This document shows positions 56,286 to 64,000 of a stretch of 64,000 bases of DNA, one piece after another. Below the pieces are notes generated by a model. It worked only from the letters and a program-made list of their open reading frames with translations, searched no databases and had not been told where the DNA came from. How positions within the stretch are numbered: position 1 is the first letter of the stretch; each line of letters opens with the position of its first letter. The position numbers and the translations under genes are program-made. Origin of the DNA: Rhizobium nepotum 39/7 (GTDB lineage Bacteria > Pseudomonadota > Alphaproteobacteria > Rhizobiales > Rhizobiaceae); assembly GCF_000949865.1 (NCBI RefSeq), contig NZ_JWJH01000015.1, positions 1 to 64,000 on the forward strand. The letters run 5' to 3'.

Positions 56286-56663
56286 ATGACGGTGCCGGAT
56301 CGAGACAAGCAAAGCGGTTTGCGGGACGAAGTGCTCGCTGGCGAATATGTGCTGGGTGCCTTGCCGCCGGAAAGCATGGCGGAGCTTGCAAAACGCATCA
56401 AACGCGACCGTCAGTTCGCCGCCATGGTCCGGCGCTGGCGAGACAATCTGGCGGAAACTGAATATCGCGAAAGGGCGAGCGTCGCAGCATTGCTCGACAT
56501 GAATCCCACCCGCGCAGGCCTGCCTTTCAAGGGTCAGCCGCTGCGCAACGGCAGCATGTTCGTCGCCATGCTTTCGGAAGTCTGGCATTCCGTGCGTTTC
56601 TGGCGGCTTCTGGCGTTGACGGCGATGCTTTGGACCGCCGCCCTGCTTTTCACCATCGCCTGA
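56286..56663 (+). CDS. RskA-like anti-sigma-factor N-terminal domain protein with one C-terminal membrane helix
   Basis: A 125-residue protein. Residues about 10-60 (DEVLAGEYVLGALPPESMAE, then a basic helix with RDRQFAAMVRRWRDNLAET) match the cytoplasmic anti-sigma region of RskA/ChrR-type regulators. A single transmembrane segment (about 104-124, FWRLLALTAMLWTAALLFTI) ends the protein. The large extracytoplasmic domain usual in RskA is missing, and no ECF sigma gene is adjacent or elsewhere in the window. GAGGAG stands 11 nt upstream of the ATG. Function is inferred from the domain only. Confidence 0.65.
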   Translation: MTVPDRDKQSGLRDEVLAGEYVLGALPPESMAELAKRIKRDRQFAAMVRRWRDNLAETEYRERASVAALLDMNPTRAGLPFKGQPLRNGSMFVAMLSEVWHSVRFWRLLALTAMLWTAALLFTIA

Positions 56664-56676
56664 AGGCGGCGGCCTC

Positions 56677-57330
56677 TTAGAGAGAGACCGTCCGCACGAT
56701 CTCGGCGCGCAGGCTGTCCAGGCCGAAGGCTTTTTCCGAGGACGTGGCCAGAACTTCCGGATAGGCGGCGGGACGCTTGCGGATTTTCTCCAGCGTTTCA
56801 CTGATCACGCGGGGAACGCCCACATCCTTGATCTTGTCCGTCTTCGTCAGAACGACCTGATAGGATACGGCCGCCTTGTCGAGCAGGCTCAGAACCTCCT
56901 CGTCGTTCGGTTTTATGCCATGGCGGGAATCGATCAGCACGTAAACGCGCTTCAACGTCGCGCGGCCGCGAAGATAGTCGAAGACCAGCTTCGTCCAGGC
57001 GTCAACGTGGTCCTTGGGCGCCTGCGCATAGCCGTAACCCGGCATGTCGACCAGCGCCATCGGCGGCAGGTCGCCCGCCTCGCCGGAATAACCTTCAGGA
57101 ACGAAATAGTTCAGTTCCTGCGTGCGTCCGGGCGTGTTGGATGTGCGGGCAAGTCCCTTGTGACCCACCAGCGCATTGATAAGCGAGGACTTGCCGACAT
57201 TCGAACGTCCGGCGAAGGCAATCTCCGGCGGGCCTTCGGGCGGCAGGAATTTCATCGCGGGAACACCGCGAATGAATATCCAGGGTCGCCCGAACAGGGG
57301 CTTTTCGGTTGCCGGACCGGTTTCACTCAT
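56677..57330 (-). CDS. engB: Ribosome-biogenesis GTPase EngB (YsxC/YihA)
   Basis: A 217-residue TRAFAC GTPase needed for 50S subunit assembly. G1 is [17 protein letters not shown]2 lies in [15 protein letters not shown]3 is VDMPGYGYA and G4 LTKTDK. Its ATG overlaps the yidC stop as ATGA, continuing the rpmH-rnpA-yidC-engB operon. Confidence 0.96.
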   Translation of the reverse strand: MSETGPATEKPLFGRPWIFIRGVPAMKFLPPEGPPEIAFAGRSNVGKSSLINALVGHKGLARTSNTPGRTQELNYFVPEGYSGEAGDLPPMALVDMPGYGYAQAPKDHVDAWTKLVFDYLRGRATLKRVYVLIDSRHGIKPNDEEVLSLLDKAAVSYQVVLTKTDKIKDVGVPRVISETLEKIRKRPAAYPEVLATSSEKAFGLDSLRAEIVRTVSL

Positions 57331-59129
57331 TTCGATTGCACCGGCTTTCGTTTGAACAGCCCTTTTATATTATCGAACAATTCGATCTTGGCGCCGTGGC
57401 GCTTCATGATGAGGGCCTGCTGGGAGATCGACAGCGTGTTGTTCCATGCCCAGTAGATGACCAGACCTGCCGGGAAGGAAGCCAGCATGAAGGTGAAGAT
57501 CAGCGGCATCCAGGTGAAGATCATCGCCTGCGTCGGATCGGGCGGTGTCGGGTTCATGCGCATCTGCAGGAACATGGTGACGCCCATGACGAGCGGCCAG
57601 ACGCCGATCATCAGGAAGTGCGGCACATCGTAGGGCAGAAGGCCGAACAGGTTGAACAGCGACGTCGGATCGGGCGCAGAAAGGTCGTGAATCCAGCCGA
57701 AGAACGGCGCATGCCGCATTTCGATGGTGACGTAGATGACCTTATAGAGCGCGAAGAAGACCGGGATCTGCAGCAGCATCGGCCAGCAGCCGGCCACCGG
57801 GTTGATCTTCTCTTCCTTGTAGAGCTGCATCATCGCCTGCTGCATGGCCATGCGGTCGTCGCCATGCTTGGCCTTCAGCTCCTCCATCTTCGGCTGCATG
57901 CGCTTCATGTTCGCCATGGACGCATATTGCTTGCTGGCGAGCGGGAAGAACAGAAGCTTCACGACGATGGTGGTAAGCAGGATGGCCAGGCCGAAATTAC
58001 CAAAATAACGGAAGAAGAAATCCATCATTTTGAACATCGGCTTGGTGATGAAGTAGAACCAGCCCCAGTCGATCAGGAGGTCGAACTTCGGAATGGAATA
58101 TTCGGTTTCATAACGGTCGACGAGTGGCACTTCCTTGGCGCCGGCGAAGACAAGGCTCTTCAGTTCGATGGACTGGCCGGGTTCGACCGTCATCGTGTCG
58201 CTCTTGAAATCGGCCTGGTAGCTCGGCTGATTGCCCGTGATGTGCGAGTAGCGGGTTTCGAACGGCGTCGTCTGCGGCGGAACGATAGCCGCAGCCCAAT
58301 ATTTGTCGGTGATGCCGAGCCAGCCGCCGGTCGCCTTCGCGACCGTTACCGGTGCTTCTTCGATGTTCTTGTATTTCTCTTCCGTCAGGCTGCCGTCTTT
58401 GCCCGAAACGCCGAGGAAACCTTCGTGGATAACGAAAACGGGCGGTATCGCCGGCTTGTTGTTACGCGTCACGCGGCCATAGGTGGCGAAGGAGACGGGT
58501 GTCTGTCCGGGGTTCTCGACCTTGTCGTTGACCGAGATCATGTAGTGCTGGTCGATCGAAACGGTACGGGAGAAAACGACGCCGTTCTGGTTGGTGTAGG
58601 TCAGCGTGACCGGCGTGGTTTCCGTCAGCTTGTCGCCGCTTGCGAGCGTCCATACCGTCGAAGGGCCGGGAACGCTGCCAGCATCGGCGCCGCCGACATA
58701 ACCGAGTTCGGTGAAATAACCGTCCTTGGTATCGGAGGGCGAAAACAGCGTGATGATCGGGCTCGAGTCATCAACGGTCTCATGGTAGCCCTTGAGCCGG
58801 ATGTCATCGAAACGGGCGCCGGTCAAATTGATCGAGCCGGCAATGGCGTTGGTGTCGATGGCGACGCGCTGGCTTTTTGCAATCGCTTCTTCACGCGTCG
58901 CCGTGGCGGCGGCCTGCGTGGAGGAGGCGGGCGGTGCGCCGTCGACGGTCACGCCGGGTGCGGCACCAGGTGCCTGCTGTTGCTGCGTCGTCTGCTGTTG
59001 CGCCTGGCGGGCCTCTTCGGCGCGGCGCTGCTGATCGATGCGCGGATTCATGTAAAGGAATTGCCAGGCGAGGACGATGACAACCGAAAGGGCTATCGCG
59101 ATGAAGTAATTGCGGTTCTTTTCCATCAT
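57327..59129 (-). CDS. yidC: Membrane protein insertase YidC
   Basis: A 600-residue YidC/Oxa1 insertase in the long Gram-negative form. TM1 at residues 8-25 is followed by a Gln/Ala-rich linker, a large periplasmic domain (about 70-355) and the conserved five-helix core ([60 protein letters not shown]) with the hydrophilic-groove arginine region. It overlaps rnpA by 4 nt at its start and engB by 4 nt at its end. Confidence 0.96.
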   Translation of the reverse strand: MMEKNRNYFIAIALSVVIVLAWQFLYMNPRIDQQRRAEEARQAQQQTTQQQQAPGAAPGVTVDGAPPASSTQAAATATREEAIAKSQRVAIDTNAIAGSINLTGARFDDIRLKGYHETVDDSSPIITLFSPSDTKDGYFTELGYVGGADAGSVPGPSTVWTLASGDKLTETTPVTLTYTNQNGVVFSRTVSIDQHYMISVNDKVENPGQTPVSFATYGRVTRNNKPAIPPVFVIHEGFLGVSGKDGSLTEEKYKNIEEAPVTVAKATGGWLGITDKYWAAAIVPPQTTPFETRYSHITGNQPSYQADFKSDTMTVEPGQSIELKSLVFAGAKEVPLVDRYETEYSIPKFDLLIDWGWFYFITKPMFKMMDFFFRYFGNFGLAILLTTIVVKLLFFPLASKQYASMANMKRMQPKMEELKAKHGDDRMAMQQAMMQLYKEEKINPVAGCWPMLLQIPVFFALYKVIYVTIEMRHAPFFGWIHDLSAPDPTSLFNLFGLLPYDVPHFLMIGVWPLVMGVTMFLQMRMNPTPPDPTQAMIFTWMPLIFTFMLASFPAGLVIYWAWNNTLSISQQALIMKRHGAKIELFDNIKGLFKRKPVQSK

Positions 59130-59509
59130 TCTTTCCTGGAGCGGGTCTCCTGGGACCGTTTCGGTTTCGCCGTTCCTTCAATTCGCTCGGTAAGGAGAGA
59201 CTGAAGTTTCGGGAAGGCCGTATTGAGCACGTCCCTGCGGGCGACAATCACATAGTCATGTCCGGGCTTCATTGCGAATCCGGCAGAAAGCCTCACGGCT
59301 TCCTTGAGACGGCGGCGCATGCGATTTCGCTCGACCGCGTTGCCTTGTCTTTTCGTTACGGTGAAACCGACCCGAGGTTCGGTTTCCTGGGTTTTCCGGT
59401 CGAGGACTTCCAGAAGAAAGGTGCCTCCCCGCCGCTTTTCCCCCGTCTGAACGGCAAGAAAATCCGACCGGTTTTTAAGCCGGCCGGGCAGTTTTTTTGT
59501 CTTGCTCAT
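59126..59509 (-). CDS. rnpA: Ribonuclease P protein component
   Basis: A 127-residue basic protein cofactor of RNase P, which matures tRNA 5' ends. The signature is [20 protein letters not shown], preceded by RVGFTVTKR, and [13 protein letters not shown] follows. The start [17 protein letters not shown] gives the family N-terminus, including the conserved RLKNRSDF. It lies 36 nt after rpmH and overlaps yidC as ATGA. Confidence 0.95.
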   Translation of the reverse strand: MSKTKKLPGRLKNRSDFLAVQTGEKRRGGTFLLEVLDRKTQETEPRVGFTVTKRQGNAVERNRMRRRLKEAVRLSAGFAMKPGHDYVIVARRDVLNTAFPKLQSLLTERIEGTAKPKRSQETRSRKE

Positions 59510-59545
59510 GTGCCCGCGACTTTCATCGGGCCACAGAGACGGCAA

Positions 59546-59683
59546 TTAAGCCGACAGACTTGCGCGGCCGCGCGCACGGCGGGCTGCGAGAACTTTACGA
59601 CCGCCGGCAGTAGCCATACGGGCACGGAAACCATGACGACGCTTGCGAACAAGCTTGGATGGCTGGAATGTACGCTTCGACAT
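59546..59683 (-). CDS. rpmH: 50S ribosomal protein L34
   Basis: A 45-residue ribosomal protein read directly from the minus strand: [15 protein letters not shown], then [20 protein letters not shown] and [10 protein letters not shown]. It is collinear with the L34 family over its whole length, one residue longer at the N-terminus (MSKRTF rather than MKRT). It is the first gene of the conserved rpmH-rnpA-yidC-engB operon. Confidence 0.96.
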   Translation of the reverse strand: MSKRTFQPSKLVRKRRHGFRARMATAGGRKVLAARRARGRASLSA

Positions 59684-59983
59684 TTATTTAATACCGCGGT
59701 GTGCGGCCCTTCTTGAATTTGCAACTATTTTGCAAGAGCGTTTCGTTTTTTGCACGGCTAACCCCGCCTGGGCGAGCTTTTTAATGGCCGAGCGTGCGCG
59801 GCTTATAAGGGCATAGGCCGAGCAAAGTCAATTGCCGAAGGGGTTTTCGCGGTTCACCTTTTGCGGAAGCGCCATGAAATCGGCTTCGCGCATGGGCGGC
59901 GCGAGCGCATTCCGGCGCGCGATCGATAAAATCTGAAATTCTTTCTTAACGCAGCATTGATAAATGTTGTCATGGGAAAAGTT
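59684..59983. other. 300-nt divergent promoter region between rpmH and a chemoreceptor
   Basis: The region must carry the rpmH operon promoter (minus strand) and that of the chemoreceptor gene. A duplicated TTGCAA (two copies within about 15 nt on the minus strand, near 59720-59735) is seen. I see no gene, tRNA or clear terminator. Confidence 0.4.
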
Positions 59984-62062
59984 ATGCCAGCTTCCCTTTT
60001 TTCACCGTGCCGCTGGCTTTTTGGGGGAACGAAGTTGAGAATTCGCGGTCGTATCAATCTTCTTGTCGGGCTGATGAGCCTTGTTGCCTGTACCATCGGT
60101 GGTCTGTCCATATATGCGGTCAGCGAGTTCCAGGTGCGTACGGCCGGATACGAAAAAGCGGCGGAGCGCGCCTATAAGGGCGAAGCGCTCAACCGTCTTG
60201 TTACCGCAGTCGTGATGGAGGCGCGCGGTGTCTACGCCGCCCCCGATATGGAAAAGGCGGCACCTTTCGCTGATGGCATCGTGAAGAACCTCGACGCCAT
60301 GGAAAAGCTGATCGCGACCTGGACCCCTCTCGTTCCGACGGAACAGAAGGCGGCCTTCGACAATCTCTCCAGCCGCTTCAAGGAATTCAAGGCCTTCCGT
60401 CTGGAAACGGCGCGGCTTGCCCGGGAAGTCAGCCCGCAGGCGGCCAACCAGCAGGGTAACAACGATGCGAACCGGGCCAACCGGAAAGCCTATCAGGCGG
60501 AAATCGACGCCGTTGTGAAAAACGACATTGCCGAGCTTGCCACCGTCAAGGCGGGCATTGCCGGTTTTGTGACGACCACCTTCTGGCTGGTCATCACCGT
60601 CACCGGCAGCGGCATATTGGCCGGCGCGGCATTCGGCCTTTACATCGGGGCGCGGCAGCTGAGTGCGCCCATCCGCAACGTTTCTGAAGTCATGAACGCC
60701 GTAGCGGACGGAAATCTGGACGCGGACGTGCCTTATCTCGGACGTAACGACGAAATCGGCGAAATGGCGGCGGCTGTCGAGGTCTTCAAGAAGAACGGCC
60801 GTGAGGTGCGCCGCATGAATGCGCAGGAAACCGCAATGCGCGCCAAGAGCGACGATCTGCAGGCCGGCATGGCCGTCGTCGTCGACGCTGCGGCCCAGGG
60901 CGATTTCAGCCGACGTATCAACAAGGACTACGGCGACGAGAACCTCAATCGTTTTGCCGAGACGATCAATGCCTTGTTGACCGGCGTGGACAATGGCGTC
61001 TCCGAGACCAGCCGCGTCATCGAAGGTCTGGCGCGGGGCGATCTGACGGAAAAGATGGACGGCGAGTTTCGCGGTGTGTTCGCCGAACTCCAGGCGAACG
61101 TCAACCAGACGCTGACCAAGCTGCGGGAGACGATGCGGGAGGTGCGCAGCAGCACCGAGGGCATCAGCGGCAATGCGAACGAATTGCGCTCGGCAGCCGA
61201 CGACCTGTCGAAGCGGACGGAACAGCAGGCTGCGGCACTGGAGGAAACCTCCGCCGCGCTGGACGAGATCACGGCCGTCGTTCGCAATTCCACGGACCGC
61301 GCGCAGGAAGCCAGCACGATGGTTGCCGAGACCAAGCAGAAGACGGAAGAATCCGCCAATGTCGTGCGTGACGCCGTCTCCGCGATGGACCGCATAGAAA
61401 AAGCCTCGCGGGAAATCAGCCAGATCATCAATGTTATTGACGAGATCGCCTTCCAGACCAACCTTCTGGCGTTGAATGCGGGTGTCGAGGCGGCCCGTGC
61501 GGGCGATGCGGGCAAGGGCTTCGCCGTCGTCGCACAGGAAGTGCGCGAACTGGCGCAACGCTCCGCAACGGCTGCAAAGGACATCAAGGCGCTGATCACC
61601 AAATCCGGCGAAGAGGTCGGCCGCGGCGTGTCGCTGGTTCAAAGAACCGGCAGCGCGTTGAGCGAGATCGAGACGCGTGTTCTGGCGATCAACGAGCACA
61701 TCCACTCGATTGCCACGGCAGCGAGAGAGCAATCCACCGGGTTGCACGAAGTCAACACGGCGATCAACCAGATGGACCAGGTGACGCAGCGCAATGCCGC
61801 CATGGTCGAGGAGACATCGGCCGCGACCCACAGGCTGAGTGGCGAGGCGGGCCATCTCGTGACGCTGGTGTCGCGCTTCAAGGTCGGCGCCGAGGATGCT
61901 CAGCTCCGCTCCCGCGCTGAGCAGCCGCTGCGGCCTGTGGCGGTGTCCGGCAGGGCAGCGGCTGTCGCCTCTCCGGCCCGCAAATTGATGAACAGCGTCA
62001 GCCGTGCCCTCAATGCCCAGCCGGCCGCAGCGTCGGCGAACGGGGACTGGCAGGAGTTCTGA
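59984..62062 (+). CDS. Methyl-accepting chemotaxis protein with helical periplasmic sensor
   Basis: A roughly 692-residue chemoreceptor. TM1 (about residues 22-45, [20 protein letters not shown]), a periplasmic helical-bundle-type sensor (about 46-195), TM2 (about 198-220) and HAMP regions (a second HAMP-like block follows) lead to the signalling hairpin with tip [20 protein letters not shown]. It ends NGDWQEF, a tail shared in form with the receptor at 48208. The start is uncertain: ATG 59984 has GGGAAAAG upstream, and ATG 59972 or TTG 59957 would add 4 or 9 residues. The ligand is unknown and no che genes are nearby. Confidence 0.9.
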   Translation: MPASLFSPCRWLFGGTKLRIRGRINLLVGLMSLVACTIGGLSIYAVSEFQVRTAGYEKAAERAYKGEALNRLVTAVVMEARGVYAAPDMEKAAPFADGIVKNLDAMEKLIATWTPLVPTEQKAAFDNLSSRFKEFKAFRLETARLAREVSPQAANQQGNNDANRANRKAYQAEIDAVVKNDIAELATVKAGIAGFVTTTFWLVITVTGSGILAGAAFGLYIGARQLSAPIRNVSEVMNAVADGNLDADVPYLGRNDEIGEMAAAVEVFKKNGREVRRMNAQETAMRAKSDDLQAGMAVVVDAAAQGDFSRRINKDYGDENLNRFAETINALLTGVDNGVSETSRVIEGLARGDLTEKMDGEFRGVFAELQANVNQTLTKLRETMREVRSSTEGISGNANELRSAADDLSKRTEQQAAALEETSAALDEITAVVRNSTDRAQEASTMVAETKQKTEESANVVRDAVSAMDRIEKASREISQIINVIDEIAFQTNLLALNAGVEAARAGDAGKGFAVVAQEVRELAQRSATAAKDIKALITKSGEEVGRGVSLVQRTGSALSEIETRVLAINEHIHSIATAAREQSTGLHEVNTAINQMDQVTQRNAAMVEETSAATHRLSGEAGHLVTLVSRFKVGAEDAQLRSRAEQPLRPVAVSGRAAAVASPARKLMNSVSRALNAQPAAASANGDWQEF

Positions 62063-62196
62063 GGCGTCGCCTCAGGTTTTGTTTGCCACCGGTTTTACAT
62101 CAACCGCCGCCCCCTCCCGGGCGGCGTTTGTTTTTCCGACAGTGAAGCTGTTTGTTTTGCAACGCATTGGAAAAATATCTGTTAGGTCCTATTATC

Positions 62197-63735
62197 GTGC
62201 TTGCATATAAACCGAGCCGTTCCACCGAAGCGGCGGCGCGCATACAGGATCAGGGCCCGGTGTTTTCTAAAGGCGTAGACAGCTTGGACGGCACGGAGAA
62301 CAATCCGGTGCACTGTGTGCCGGGATTGACCGGAGGTCTTTCGGGGCGGCTGCTGTTGCTTACCGTCATTTTCGTGATGATTGCCGAAGTGCTGATCTTC
62401 GTGCCTTCGGTCGCCAATATGCGCCTTTCGTGGCTGCGGGACCGCCTGAACACGGCCGCCGCCGCCGGCGCGGTGATCGATGGCCTGCAGGCCGAATTGC
62501 CACGAAGCGTGCAGAACGACACGCTGATGGCCACCGGGGCGAAGCTTATCGCGCTGCGCAAGGACGGCACGTCGCGCCTGCTCGCCGTGGCGGAAACGCC
62601 GCCCGGGGTCGATGAGCAATATGATCTTTCCGATGTTTCGCAACTGGCTGCGGTACGGGACGCGTTCTCCACATTGCTGTTTGGCGGCAATCGCGTCATC
62701 CGCGTTTTCGATGTCGTCGGCGACAGCGACACCATCATCGAACTGGTGCTGGGCGAAAACAAGCTGCGGGCGGCGATGCTCGCTTATGCCCGCAACGTTT
62801 TCCTGATCTCCATCGTCCTGTCGCTCGTGACCGCTGGTCTTATCTTTGTTTCCATCAACCGCATCATGATCCGGCCCATACGCCGCCTGACGCTCGGCAT
62901 GCAGCGTTTTTCCGAGGAGCCCGGCAATCCCGAGCGGATTTTCGTGCCGGAGGAAGGAAGCGACGAGCTGGCTGTCGCCGGACGTCACCTTTCCGACATG
63001 CAGACTGAGTTGCAGAAAACCCTGCGGCAACAGAAGAACCTCGTGGATCTCGGTCTGGCGGTTTCGAAGATCAACCATGACATGCGCAATATCCTGTCAT
63101 CCGCGCAGCTCATGTCGGACCGGCTGGTGGATGCCAAGGATCCGATGGTCCGGAGCTTTGCACCGAAACTGCTGCGCACGATCGACCGCGCCGTCGCCTA
63201 CACAAGCGAGGTTCTGGCCTATGGGCAGGCGACGGAGGGCGCGCCGAAACGCAAGACGGTTCACTTGAGCAATCTGGTGCGGGATGTGCGCGACATTCTG
63301 GCGCTGGAGCCTGAAAGCGGCATTGAGTTTCAGGACAGTGTGCCCGCCGATCTCACTGTCGATGCGGATGCCGAGCAGCTTTTCCGGGTGATCCACAATC
63401 TCTGTCGCAATGCCGTTCAGGCCCTGCAGTCCGACGCGACGAATACCACGCCACGGTATCTTTCGATTTCGGCCCAGAGGGCCGGCAGCGTTGTCAGCAT
63501 CGTCATAGACGACAACGGGCCGGGCATGCCGCGTAAGGCGAAAGAGAATCTGTTTTCCGCCTTCAGGGGATCGGCCCGTTCCGGCGGCACAGGCCTCGGG
63601 CTCGTTATTGCGCGGGAACTGGTGCTTGCCCATGGCGGCACGATCGCGCTTGTCGAAAAACCCGGTCCCGGCACGCAGTTCCGCATTGAGATCGCCGACC
63701 GCGCCGCTTCCGTGCATGCGGCCAGAACCGCCTGA
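62197..63735 (+). CDS. Orphan membrane sensor histidine kinase
   Basis: A roughly 512-residue kinase. TM1 (about residues 52-73, LLLLTVIFVMIAEVLIFVPS), a periplasmic sensor (about 74-200), TM2 (about 203-224) and HAMP are followed by an H-box SKINHDMRNILSSAQLMSD and HATPase_c motifs (HNLCRNAVQAL, DDNGPGMP, GGTGLGLVIARELV). No response regulator is adjacent. I start at GTG 62197, with TTAGG upstream. A TTG at 62152 would add 15 residues. The signal is unknown. Confidence 0.85.
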   Translation: MLAYKPSRSTEAAARIQDQGPVFSKGVDSLDGTENNPVHCVPGLTGGLSGRLLLLTVIFVMIAEVLIFVPSVANMRLSWLRDRLNTAAAAGAVIDGLQAELPRSVQNDTLMATGAKLIALRKDGTSRLLAVAETPPGVDEQYDLSDVSQLAAVRDAFSTLLFGGNRVIRVFDVVGDSDTIIELVLGENKLRAAMLAYARNVFLISIVLSLVTAGLIFVSINRIMIRPIRRLTLGMQRFSEEPGNPERIFVPEEGSDELAVAGRHLSDMQTELQKTLRQQKNLVDLGLAVSKINHDMRNILSSAQLMSDRLVDAKDPMVRSFAPKLLRTIDRAVAYTSEVLAYGQATEGAPKRKTVHLSNLVRDVRDILALEPESGIEFQDSVPADLTVDADAEQLFRVIHNLCRNAVQALQSDATNTTPRYLSISAQRAGSVVSIVIDDNGPGMPRKAKENLFSAFRGSARSGGTGLGLVIARELVLAHGGTIALVEKPGPGTQFRIEIADRAASVHAARTA

Positions 63736-63952
63736 AAATTCGGACCGGAGACAGTTCGGGGCGATCGCCACACCCGCCGGATTATGCGCCACATACGACC
63801 CCTCGAAAACGGCCTCTTTGGAATTACTAGTATAATCAATAGGATACGTGAATTGCTGCGGAAAAATGACAATTTCGAAGCGAAATCACTTGCAATCGGA
63901 ATGAGGACGTTTTAGAGGATCGCCACGCCACCGGAAACGACCGGAACGGCAC

Positions 63953-64000
63953 GCACCCGTAGCTCAGCTGGATAGAGCACCAGACTACGAATCTGGGGGT
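63953..64000 (+). tRNA. tRNA-Arg (anticodon ACG), 5' part, cut by window edge
   Basis: The acceptor 5' strand GCACCCG, D-arm AGCTCAGCTGGATAGAGC and anticodon stem-loop CCAGACTACGAATCTGG are complete. The anticodon in loop CTACGAA is ACG. The variable loop, T-arm and acceptor 3' strand lie beyond position 64000. It would decode CGN arginine codons after A34-to-inosine editing. Confidence 0.93.

Noticed and set aside
60002-61855. A 617-codon antisense frame in the second chemoreceptor
   Set aside because: It is the complement of a highly conserved signalling domain. The same antisense pattern appears opposite the other chemoreceptor (49252-50406), showing that it is a codon-bias artefact.
1-64000. 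Mobile elements, CRISPR arrays or horizontally acquired islands
   Set aside because: No transposase, integrase, phage gene or regular direct-repeat array was seen; gene content is core rhizobial and the partial tRNA-Arg shows no adjacent integrase or attachment duplication within the window.

Overview
This window looks like a stretch of the primary chromosome of an Agrobacterium / Rhizobium-group alphaproteobacterium. The evidence is high GC with strong third-position bias, rhizobial palindromic intergenic repeats, a DUF1150-Hsp20 pair, a PraR-type regulator and both ornithine-lipid genes. From memory, the order of fur, olsA, metK and the small heat-shock gene matches the Atu0330-Atu0390 part of the A. 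fabrum C58 circular chromosome; this is recall, not a search. About 60 protein genes are packed closely, most ascribable to known families. I see no insertion sequence, prophage, CRISPR array or rRNA; one tRNA-Arg is cut by the right edge.

Layout. 1-331: two diverged copies of an intergenic repeat and a UUCG terminator. 332-2915 (minus): hemW-rdgB-rph. 3052-4892 (plus): hrcA-grpE. 4970-10143 (minus): ptsN, hpf, rpoN, lptB, lptA, lptC, i.e. the sigma-54/nitrogen-PTS cluster joined to lipopolysaccharide transport. 10358-23656 (plus): sppA, ihfB, a LapA-domain protein, two RNA methyltransferase-type genes coupled to lspA, a hybrid sensor kinase, olsB, mutS and glnD. 23664-34000 (plus): murJ, a VOC protein, trpS, a universal stress protein, nfu, tsaB, rimI, a Fur-family regulator (probably Mur), olsA, then miaB-phoH-ybeY-corC. 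35271-39664 (plus): lnt, praR, metK, trmB. 39780-41925 (minus): rbsK, rmuC. 42074-44369 (plus): def-fmt-truA. 44391-47036 (minus): a membrane protein, dapE, dapD. 47180-50541 (plus): a LOG-family protein and a chemoreceptor. 50614-55925: nucleoside hydrolase, hspC-like sHSP plus DUF1150, EF-hand protein, HAD nucleotidase, EamA permease, argB. 56286-59683: an orphan anti-sigma-like protein, then engB-yidC-rnpA-rpmH. 59984-64000: a second chemoreceptor, an orphan sensor kinase and the partial tRNA.

Functionally this is housekeeping: translation and tRNA modification, envelope biogenesis (LptABC, LspA, Lnt, MurJ, YidC, ornithine lipids), nitrogen control (rpoN, ptsN, glnD), lysine/arginine/methionine steps and signalling. 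The most interesting material is regulatory DNA: a likely Irr iron-control element over the nfu promoter, a PHO-box-like site before olsB, a sigma-32 promoter plus ROSE-type RNA thermometer before the small heat-shock gene, and a perfect palindrome before metK. Protein-level oddities are a hybrid kinase with leucine at the phosphatase position of its H-box, an anti-sigma-like protein with no sigma partner, and two chemoreceptors sharing a C-terminal D-W-x-E-F tail. I found no clearly new multi-gene system.
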